The notes below the pieces were generated by a model. The model was given only the letters and a program-made list of their open reading frames with translations, was not told the DNA's origin and searched no databases. This document shows positions 9,750-18,428 of a DNA stretch of 64,000 nucleotides, piece by piece. The position numbers were made by a program, and so were the translations under genes. Where the stretch lies: positions 682,001 through 746,000 of the forward strand of contig CM073200.1 of the NCBI GenBank assembly GCA_037042915.1, read 5' to 3'. How positions within the stretch are numbered: the stretch's first letter is position 1; each line of letters opens with the position of its first letter. The DNA is from Auricularia sp. M13 (Eukaryota > Basidiomycota > Agaricomycetes > Auriculariales > Auriculariaceae).

Positions 9750-10913
9750 ATGGCTTCCACCAGCACCTTCTTCCACATGCTGGGCCTCTTTGACAAGGCA
9801 TCGGCCTTCACAGGCTCAAACTGGGCCAAGTTCAAGACCGAGTTCACCATGACTTTCCAGTCGGACCCGGACTTCATCGGCGTGCTCAACGGTACCATCG
9901 TTTCCGCTTCTGCTGCTGTCGCCGCTGCCATCACCTCCGCCTCATCCACGTCCACTGGCACAACATCTACTTCCCCCTCGTTCTCCTCTGCTCTCTCCCT
10001 GACCGACACTGTTTGGGCGCAGTACAACGCGAATGGGCACACTGCTCTCTGGCGCTGCATCACATCAGACCTTGTGCGTCAGCGCCACATCAAGCCCGAC
10101 TGGACTGCTGCCCAGATCTGGGCCAGCCTCCGTGCCGAATACAAGCGTGACGCACGTGCACCTCGCATCTCGCTCAAACGTCGCATGATGCACGCTGTCC
10201 ACGATGCATCCAAGGCCGTTGATGTCTTCATAGGCGAGATTGTTGATGCTGCTGACCAGCTCACGGCCATCGGTGCTCCTCCTGGCAAGCACGACGTCGT
10301 TGACTGCATTATTGTCAACCTGCACGCAGACTGGAACATCATCCAGACCCAGCTCATTGCCTGCCCTGGCGATCTGACGCTCGACGAGGTTCGCTCCACG
10401 CTCATTGACTGGGAGACGCAGCAGGGCACCATCCATGGCACGGGCCCCAATGGCACCGATCCTGACCATGTTGATGCGCACGCCGTTCGACGCAAGTCTG
10501 GCAGGCCTGCTCCGAAGGCCGCTGCTGCTCCTCGCACTAGCTCGCAGCGCATTTCTCGCAGCTGCCGCCAGCAAGAGTCCGACTCCGAGTCCTCCGTCTC
10601 TGACGTTGAGGATTTCAACTGGGGCAACATCAACGGCGACCTCGACGCTTGCCACCGCTGCGGGCGACATGGCCATTGGGCTCGTGACTGCATTGCCGAC
10701 ATGCCTCGCGATGTCAAGGACCGCATCATGGACGAGGTGCGCAACAAGAACCACCGGCGCCGCAAAGACCAGCGCACATCGCGTGCCCATCACCACCGTC
10801 GCAGCCCATCGCCGTCCAGCTCTGACTCGTCCGACGACTACGCTGGATACACCCATGTACCGTGGCACGACAAGAAGGTGTCTGGTGCAGTTCGCGCGCG
10901 CGTTGTAGGGTGA
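9750..10913 (+). CDS. Gag protein with CCHC zinc knuckle
   Basis: 387 residues. An N-terminal capsid-like region of the Copia/UBN2 kind is followed by an acidic Ser-rich linker. A zinc knuckle, CHRCGRHGHWARDC (C-x2-C-x4-H-x4-C), lies near residue 300, followed by a basic tail rich in Arg, His and Ser. Its role would be particle assembly and RNA binding. The stop is followed by 246 bp of non-coding sequence before the 3' LTR. The frame is intact although no pol follows, which suggests the Gag is still useful to the element. Confidence 0.9.
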   Translation: MASTSTFFHMLGLFDKASAFTGSNWAKFKTEFTMTFQSDPDFIGVLNGTIVSASAAVAAAITSASSTSTGTTSTSPSFSSALSLTDTVWAQYNANGHTALWRCITSDLVRQRHIKPDWTAAQIWASLRAEYKRDARAPRISLKRRMMHAVHDASKAVDVFIGEIVDAADQLTAIGAPPGKHDVVDCIIVNLHADWNIIQTQLIACPGDLTLDEVRSTLIDWETQQGTIHGTGPNGTDPDHVDAHAVRRKSGRPAPKAAAAPRTSSQRISRSCRQQESDSESSVSDVEDFNWGNINGDLDACHRCGRHGHWARDCIADMPRDVKDRIMDEVRNKNHRRRKDQRTSRAHHHRRSPSPSSSDSSDDYAGYTHVPWHDKKVSGAVRARVVG

Positions 10914-11159
10914 GCACTGTTGCCAGAATGCATTGGGCCTCCATTTGGCCTAAGTGGGGGGGTCGGAATATGCGGGAATAGGCTGATACAGCTAATGCCA
11001 GCCGTCTGGAGCGTCTGGCATTTGCGACACAGCCACCGGATGCGAACACAGCCACCGGCCCCACCGATCAGTTTCAGTGGGGGCTTGGCTTCAGTGGGGG
11101 TTCTCTTTTCTTTCTTCCTCTTCTTCCTGTTCACGCTTCAGCCTTTCGTCAAGTGGGGG

Positions 11160-11321
11160 TGTCAGCAGATGTAGTGACTCGGCTTCCGCGTGTACAGTAC
11201 CCGGCTTTGGCCGCTTTGAATCCGAGAGCTTGTTTCGTCCGGTCCTCGACCATCTGCATTCTGTCTGGTGCACTCTGTCTACTCGCATCGTGTCTCTGCT
11301 CCCCTGCCTCGACTTCTGTCA
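11160..11321 (+). repeat. 3' LTR of the gag-only element
   Basis: Reads the same as the 5' LTR. It follows AAGTGGGGG (11151-11159, polypurine tract) and precedes the TGATC duplication. Confidence 0.9.
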
Positions 11322-11718
11322 TGATCTTCATCATCTCGCCTTTACTCGCGCTACAGATGTTTGCATGCATCGTGACGATGGCAGTCGGCCTCCATATCGA
11401 CTTCAGCTCCAAGGCGCTCGTATATTACATCTCGCTGCCGTACTGGATTCTCCAATTCGTTGTGATCGCGTGAGTGGAGACTCCCTCGGGTCAGCTCGAA
11501 AAGCAGAAGCTGAATCGGTGAATTGCAGAGCTCTTATGTGGATGTTCCAGACGCGACCGCTGTGGGACTTCCGTGGGATCTCTGACCCGGAAAGCGCTGG
11601 GAAACAGCTGAGTCTCGCTGACTCGCTCACCTTCTACTCGCCTCAGCCGACCATCGCGCCTCCTCGGCCCCTCGCGGTGGCTTTGCCAGCCGGGCAGCCG
11701 TCCGTCGTGCCTGCTTGA

Positions 11719-12149
11719 CCACGACTGAGGATCATAACTTGCCAATCGCAACTACCGGTAGCGGAACCGCCGGCGTACCAGTATCAGAGAGTTGCACCAG
11801 CAGAGAGCGAGTGGTCGGTATCAGTGTAAAAAGCACATAGGTGAAACAATGTTTTATGTATTTGTAGCCATGCTCAGCTCGTCGCCATAAAGGTTCTCCA
11901 TCGAAACTAATCGTGGTGCAACTGTTGTTCGATTATTCTTCATTTAGAGGTTGATCTATCCGCTGCACTTGTGCGTTCACTGAACGCATCAGACTCAAAG
12001 CGTCGACGCGGAAACAGTGAAGAAGTTCGAGAACGTCCCTTCCCCACCTTTGTCGTTCATCCTGAGACTGCGCTACGTACTTTTCTGCTGCAGAATTCGC
12101 CACGATCATGAGCATTCAGACGATTTGGCAACAAACAAGAAAACCTCGG
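11719..12149. other. Intergenic sequence, nothing recognised
   Basis: Downstream flank of the membrane protein gene. No frame or repeat of note. Confidence 0.4.
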
Positions 12150-12293
12150 CAATGCTGCAGAATAGCATCTATGTAAAACCTCAACGCTGCCATATCCAAC
12201 CACAGTGGCATGACCAACTATCACAGCGCCGACGTCTCTCATCTGCTGCAAAGCAGCGTAGTCTCCGACAGGTTCAAATCCAATACTAACGAC
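12150..12293 (-). pseudogene. Relic of a dihydroorotate dehydrogenase C-terminus
   Basis: About 48 codons on the minus strand match the end of the dehydrogenase encoded at 25765-26757. Shared stretches include MRDVGAV, GYG and VEVL, in the same order and spacing. No earlier part of the gene is present here, and the frame runs into unrelated sequence both ways. It is best read as a fragment left by a duplicated or retroposed copy. Confidence 0.7.
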
Positions 12294-12767
12294 ACATTGC
12301 ATAGAAATTACGGTAGGTAGGGAGGGAATGTTGTGGAAGAAAGGTGGAAGGGAAGGCCTGGGAAGGTCCGGAGGGTACTTGATTCGGCACATGGGATGAT
12401 AGGAAGCGCGTCATGTGTTGTGAGATAACAATCCAAAGTGCTAGAATAGTGTTTTGAAGAATGCAAAGGCAAAACATCTTGCAGGAAAAGGAGCTTGTCG
12501 GGACGCGTCAGTCGGAGATGAAGACGTGTTGTCGGAGTTTGTCGATCCGGACGCTTGCTCTCGCTTGCATCCCTGACACCTGTGAGCAAGGCTGCTGAGC
12601 TTTTTCCACGCTATCCAACATACGCGGCTTTCCCGCCTTGAACCATTGGAATGGCCTCGTTTGACATACATGCTGCATTGCGGAGATTGTGACAAAATCC
12701 TCAGAAGGTCATCCGTGATCACGACTGCATCGCCGACATCGAGAGCTAAATGCTGTCGCCCCTCAGT
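12294..12767. other. Unresolved sequence upstream of the MYND gene
   Basis: May contain 5' exons of the MYND gene, because an apparent 3' splice site lies at 12767, but I could not identify them. Confidence 0.3.
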
Positions 12768-15608
12768 CTATCGATGAAGCCCGTAGTGGCTCGCGCGCGG
12801 CCCTGATGGATGTGGTGAACCTCTGGCAACAAATGGGCCCCCAGATGCTTCGCCTCTGTGTGCTCGATGCATTCTTCGCCAATCTCGATGTTGTTACGAC
12901 CCATGCTCGTCCGACCCTTCTCTACCCTTCGGTCCTCTTGCCTCGCCCTTCCTTCGGTTCGAGTATATCCATTCGTCACTCGCTCTCACTCGCTTACCTT
13001 CGCTTCCCTTTGCTTCCCTTCCATTTCGCCGCGCTTCCCTTCGATCCTATCGGTCTCGCCTCGCCTTCGCATCGCTCCGCTCGACCCGGATCACCTTCTA
13101 ATCACCTTCTAGTATCTTCTAATCATCTTCCGTCACTCCCTTTCGCTTCCTAAGCACTCTGTCATCATCCTGACTCACTCCGCTCGATATCGGATCACTC
13201 TGACCGCGATCACTGCGCATTCCTGTGTTTCGTACTTCTATTGTTGATCCGACCGGTCTAGCAGTTACCCGAGTGTCTCCCATGTGATTCTGTGCTTTCC
13301 TATTTGTATCCTTGCCTCGCTTTGATGTACTCTAGTTCGAAAACCGAAATAGCAACAGCCTAGCTTCGTCCCACCTCACTAGAGCCGCGCCACTCAATCC
13401 GGCCGCTCTCCTCGCTCGCCTCGCTTTCTATCGGCACCTTCGGCTCACTCTTCCTTCTATCGACGCTCGAGTACCTCGACTACCTCTCAAGCGCCCCCGT
13501 TCGCCTACTACGGGCTCTGGGGGCCATAGGTCATCTGTCGGGCCACCCGTCAAGGTTCCCCATCCGCGCCTGGCTCCCCGTCTTAGACATCGGTCTATCG
13601 GTCGATCCGAGGCGTCCTAGTCGGTCCGGTCACGCGCTTAACAGATGTTGCCAAAGCTCCAGGCACAGTAGCGCTGCAAGACAACGCGTTTATGTTCCTC
13701 ATTGGCCTAACTAAAGTCAGGAACTTCATCGGCTTTGGCGAGGGCTATTCGGAGCAGATCATCCGCACTTGGCCTGGCATGTTCAAGTGGTGTGTCGTGC
13801 TGTACGATGCGTGCATCGCATCACCCAGCGCGCATCCACAAGCCTGGACTACTGCGTGCAATGCCATAGCGGCTGCGATCTACGGCTTGTCGTCGAATGA
13901 CGACGTCAAACATGCTATGGCGAACACGCCTGGCTGGGTCAAGCTCGTCACACGGCTTTGGTGGGCAGAGGACCCAGCTGCGCCTGGGATAGCAGACATC
14001 CCTTCGGGTACCGCGGCACTGGAGAGCGTTTTGCGTTATTTGGACGCTGCCCAGCTCAAGCTCAATTGCATCCTGTCCGTTGGACAGAAGCCTGCGGACA
14101 TCGCTAAGCACGCACTGCAGAACTTCAAGTATTGGGCACTGAAGAAGCCGACCGACACCAAAGCAGCGACAATCTCCGCAGACCTTCTGAACCAGCTGTC
14201 GCCTGTCGCGAAGCATCTGCTGCGTCATGCAATACTGGGCAACGGCACCATTGCGACGTTCACACAGGCATTGCTGCACATTGCGGAACAGCTCGAAAAG
14301 CCGAACGCGCCACATGACCCTGTGCTCGTGGACACCGTGGTGTCGCTCTTTGGCTACATGTGGAACTGCATGGAGAGTACGGATGGCTTCACCTGGGTCA
14401 AGGAGGGCGTCAACGCCGGCTTGCCCGTCGCATTTGCCCGCCTCAGCCCACATTTGTCCGAAATCGAGGACAAGGAGGAAATGGTCTTTGTTCTGAAGGT
14501 TTTCGGCGACCTGCTTCCGCGGTACACGGTGTACCGCAGCATGGTCGAAGCACTGGTCCCCCAGCTACGCAAGGCAGATGAGTATCGGGTGCAAGTTCAG
14601 AGCAGCAGCGCAAGCGATGTTTGGTTCAAGTTCTCGAAGCTTGTGTACGAGCACAATCTCGTATGCATCCATGCGCAAGCAATCAAGGGCAAAGTGCAGG
14701 CGTGCGACAACGTCAAGGTCCGCATTGAACCCTTGTGTGTGCCGGATACTGTTGCTGATGAATTCTTCGTGCAACAGGATCAACAACAAGAAGAGCTTCA
14801 AGAAGTGCTCTGGATGCGGGGCTACCTACTACTGGTGCGTATGTCCCCATTTCCCTCGCGTACTTTCTTCTTATTGGCATGCAAATAGTTCCAAAGAATG
14901 CCAGGTCACAGCGTGGTAAGCTATCAAACATGCAAGATGGCTACCAGACGTTGATCCCTGCCACGGGAAATTGGGCGACCACAAGAGCGTCTGCAAGCTC
15001 AAGCAACAAGAGCGCATTGGTGCGGCGCCATGGGTAGGACGAGTCGTGTGAAGCACTGAAACGCTGCAGACGGGAAGCAGAACCCAATCTCGAAATCAGA
15101 CGCAGCATTCCTACACGTGCTCACGACGCGTGAGGCCAAGCACCATGCGCCGGAGCTGCACGCGATGGCCAAGGCGCACCCAGTGCAGGACTGCGGGCCG
15201 TTCATCGTGTGCATCGACTTCACGGTGTGGCCGGAGAAGTACTCCGTCAAACCGCTTGCGGATTTTGACCTCGAGGCGACGGACGTCCGCACTGGCGAGC
15301 GGCTCGGCAACATGGGCGCGGGCGCCGAGGCCATGGTCGAGCGCGCGATGAAGAACCCAGAGAGGGTGCTGCTCATCAACAGCATGATCTCTGCGGGCCA
15401 CGCGCAGGAGGCCGTGCAGACGATGGCCGCGTGCGACTTCTGGGGCGATGGAGAGGAGGACTGGAAGATTGATTATGGTGAGGACAACGAGGAGGGTTTG
15501 CCGCGGACGGCAGTGGATGAGGTGGATATGATGCATGCTCGCTTGATCATTGATTCGTTGGCGAATCAGATCGGGGAGAGGTTCATGCCCCCAGGCCGGC
15601 AGTCTTAG
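12768..15608 (+). pseudogene. MYND-type zinc-finger protein gene, broken by a solo LTR
   Basis: Coding sequence starts after CTCAG at 12767 and runs to the solo LTR; it resumes in frame at 13649 once the LTR and one GATGT are removed. A long helical region follows to about 14790, then a MYND finger: KCSGCGATYYC, an intron (14832-14888 region), SKECQVTAW, another intron, then GDHKSVC. The C-terminal exon (about 15081-15608) has the WPEKYSVKPL-type region common after MYND fingers in agaricomycetes. The intron inside the finger would need an acceptor just before GAAATTGGG, but the sequence there is CGG, not CAG, although the length (51 nt) is right. The LTR and the damaged acceptor suggest a pseudogene. 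Upstream exons are unresolved. Confidence 0.6.
12892..13643 (+). mobile_element. Solo LTR, 752 bp, copy 1
   Basis: Starts TGTTACGAC and ends CTTAACA, flanked by GATGT at 12887-12891 and 13644-13648. Pyrimidine-rich. A second copy lies at 17243-17984. No internal retrotransposon sequence remains, as expected after LTR-LTR recombination. It interrupts an exon of the MYND gene. Strand is arbitrary. Confidence 0.9.
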
Positions 15609-16110
15609 CGTCATTGTGAGCTTTGGGAAAAGGATTGGGTTGTGTATGTCACTTCTGTATCAGACAAGTAACTACTTATTATATGACTTCAATTACAGTC
15701 CCGCCCCCAGTCATTAAAGAGAGGCGGGCGCCCAGTGTCCACGCAGAAAATCATCTGAACCTTCGATAGCCCATAAGTTCCTGAAGCTGCCAGACACGAC
15801 AAATAAAGCGGAGTTGCAAGCGTGTCACTCAACTAAATACTCCATTCAGGCGCCTGCTGTGCGAACTGCAAGCTCATTCAGCATGCAGTAGAATAGTATG
15901 CCATGACCTGTGAGTGTGCTCATTGTCGTGTAGTTGATGCCAATTGCTGATACTCCCCGATACTTACAGCGCGCGCAGGCTGTCAACGTATTCTTGATCG
16001 CGCTCGCGCACCTACACGTTTCATGCACACACAGCTCTCACCACATGGTCTTTCCAACAAGCTAAGAGCGCCGCCTTGCCGTTTCCCAGTCCATCCTGAA
16101 TAGACACAGC
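15609..16110. other. Intergenic sequence, nothing recognised
   Basis: 3' flank of the MYND gene; no gene or repeat seen. Confidence 0.4.
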
Positions 16111-16874
16111 TTGGTTGCCACCTCGATCACACCCGTTGCGTACAACGAGAGCATCCTGTTTCACTACAACGACTTCATCTACAAGCTGGACCTCGCCGCG
16201 CCAGCCACTGCTGCCAACTTTCCCCCCGCCCCATGCACCACTCCTCTGCCTGTCGAGGGCATCTCCATGCTCATCTTGAGGCTATGCAACGCTAAGGCAG
16301 AATATATGAACAACACCAACGCATCGAGAACAACGTTATTGCCGCATCCCTCATCCGGTCCCTTTTCGAACACGCTCCCAATCTGTCTGACATCGTCCCT
16401 GCCGTCTATGCCTGGGCGCCCTTCGGAGACCCCTCAGCCAACGCGGACGAGGCCATCATCATCCAAATAGCCATGATCCTGGCGGAGATCCAGGCTGTCC
16501 AGCTGCCTGCTGGTGTCACGCCGGCTTGACGCTCGACAAGAACAGTGCTTTTGTCTCGGGTGAGCGCTCCAGTCCCCCTCCCGACCGTGAACCTCGTACG
16601 CGGATATGTGGGCCGCGCGGCTGCGCTTTGAGCTCGGCAACGGCGCAGAGCGCAGCGGAGTGCTGTATGGATGCTCCTGCGCCTTGATGGCCTGCACCCC
16701 AGCAGTCTCTCGGGAATTGCGACGCTCAAGTTGCTCCGCACACTGGAGGAGCGAATCGCACCGTTCTCACTGTGCAACAGCGTCAGGATCGCCCGCACAC
16801 CAATGGTGAAGCTCCAGGCTGCTCGGGCGGAGACAACGGCGAAGCTCAAGGCCCTCCTCGACAGCAGCATGTTG
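16111..16874 (+). pseudogene. Unrecognised coding-like fragment, probably broken
   Basis: Three neighbouring stretches on the plus strand have coding character but sit in different frames: 16111-16320, about 16305-16530 (ending in a TGA) and about 16600-16890. The last ends where the palindromic MITE begins. I could not join them through clear introns and do not recognise the family. Either a decayed gene cut by the MITE or a gene whose introns I mis-read. Confidence 0.3.
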
Positions 16875-16876
16875 TA

Positions 16877-18413
16877 CAGTGGGGAAACTTGAGAATGCCG
16901 GTCGATAAAATCGCATATACCACGGTATCTACTGCAGGGAGGACTATGGTGTATATATGGTACTTGTAGCTCTTGAGAAGCTCTATCCGGTGGTATATGA
17001 TTACTGGCCAAAGGGTGCAATCCGGAGGTGAGAGAGAGGATCCGATGAAGAGGTCAAAAATCACATCACCAGAAACGTGTCCTCCAGATCATTTGAGGTT
17101 GGCCTCTCATTCTATACGTAATTCCGAGATTGGTTTACTATTTGAGTCAAAGAGGTTGGATATCCCATTCTGGAGCAATTCCTCAATTAACCTGGATTCC
17201 ATGATTTCTATATCTGGGAATTGAATGACCTTGATGGCCAACTGTTACGACCCATGCTCGTCCGACCCTTCTCTACCCTTCGGTCCTCTCGCCTCGCCTT
17301 TCCTTCATCTCGAGTATATCTATTCTTCACTTGCTTTCACTCGTTTACCTTCGCTTCCCTTCCCTTTCGCCGTGCTTCCCTTCTATCCTATTGGTCTCGC
17401 CTCGCCTTCGCATCGCTCCGCTCGACCCGTATCACCTTCTAACACATTCTAGTATCTTTCTAATTATCTTCCGTCACTCCCTTTTGCTTCCTAAGCACTC
17501 CGTCATTATTCTGACTCACTCAGCTCGATATCGGATCACTCTGACTGCGATCACTGTGCATTCCTTTGTTTCGTACTTCTATTGTTGATCCGACCGGTCT
17601 AGCAGTTACCCGAGTGTCTCCCATGTGATTCTGTGCTTTCCTATTTGTATCCTTGCCTCACTTTGATGTACTCTAGTTCGAAAACCGACTTAGCAACGAG
17701 TTAGCTTTGTCCCACCTCACTAGAGCCGCGCCACTCAATCCGGCCGCTCTCCTCGCTCGCCTCGCTTTCTATCGGCACCTTCGGCTCACTCTTCCTTCTA
17801 TCGATGCTCGAGTAACTTGATTACCTCTCGAGCGCCCCCGTTCGCCTACTACGGGCTCCAGGGGCCATAGGTCATCTGTCGGGCCACCCGTCAAGGTTCC
17901 CCATCCGCGCCTGGCTCCCCGTCTTAGACATCGGTCTATCGGTCGATCCGAGGCGTCCTAGTCGGTTCGGTCACGTGCTTAACACCAACCAAGGGTCAGA
18001 AACTCCTTCTCACAGCCTAAAACTACATATACTGTACTCTAGAGCATGTCTTGGTTCAGGGAAATGCAGTTAGGTAGGCCATTGGCTGTTTGAGAGGTTG
18101 AGCAAGCAGAAATTGCAGGTCCACAAGCTCCAGAATGGGATATCCAACCTCTTTGACTCAAATAGTAAGTTACGTATAGAATGAGAGGCCAACCTCAAAT
18201 GATCTGCAGACACGTTTCTGGTGATGTGATTTTTGACCTCTTCATCAGATCCTCTCTCTCACCTCCGGATTGCACCCTTTGGCCAGTAATCATATACCAC
18301 CGGATAGAGCTTCTCAAGAGCTACAAGTCCCATATATACACCATAGTCCTCCCTGCAGTAGATCCCGTGGTATATGTGATTTTATCGACCAGCATTCTCA
18401 AGTTTCCCCACTG
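16877..18413. mobile_element. Large palindromic MITE with TA target site
   Basis: Two long inverted arms, 16877-17175 and 18128-18413, share most of their sequence in opposite orientation and end in CAGTGGGGAAACTTGAGAAT. TA dinucleotides flank it at 16875-16876 and 18414-18415. No transposase frame. Without the solo LTR nested in it, the element is about 790 bp. TA duplication and CAGT ends fit a Tc1/mariner-type non-autonomous element; its source is not in the window, since the DDE transposon at 18429 has different ends. Confidence 0.85.
17243..17984 (+). mobile_element. Solo LTR, 742 bp, copy 2, nested in the palindromic MITE
   Basis: Same family as 12892-13643, with scattered substitutions. 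Starts TGTTACGAC, ends CTTAACA, flanked by CCAAC at 17238-17242 and 17985-17989. It lies in the spacer between the MITE arms, so it is younger than the MITE. Confidence 0.9.
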
Positions 18414-18428
18414 TATTTGTAGTCATTA

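Larger units (their letters stand above)
9482..11321 (+). mobile_element. Gag-only (TR-GAG type) non-autonomous LTR element
   Basis: Two 162-bp LTRs (9482-9643, 11160-11321), matching on side-by-side reading, bear TGTCAG and CTGTCA ends. The target duplication TGATC is at 9477-9481 and 11322-11326. A tRNA-iMet type primer site (9644-9653) and a purine tract (11151-11159) complete the cis signals. The only frame is gag; there is no protease, integrase or reverse transcriptase. It must be moved in trans, plausibly by a Copia-type element because the primer site decamer is shared. Confidence 0.9.
466..11718 (+). pseudogene. Multi-span membrane protein gene split by three insertions
   Basis: I do not recognise the family. 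Exons inferred from splice sites and frame: 466-594, 663-944 joined to 8095-8339, 8425-8557, 9464-9481 joined to 11327-11469, and 11529-11718. The spliced frame gives 379 residues without a stop. Splicing exon 1 to exon 2 creates a hydrophobic segment, and further such segments lie in exons 2, 3 and 4 (six or seven in all), so it may be a 7-TM protein. A Copia-type element sits inside exon 2 and a gag-only LTR element inside exon 4, both with clean 5-bp target duplications; a third insertion probably lies in the intron after 8557. Every junction is in frame once the elements and one copy of each duplication are removed, so the insertions look recent. As it stands it cannot make the full protein. 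The 3' splice site at 8424 (GAG) and the exon 8425-8557 are the least certain parts. Confidence 0.6.
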
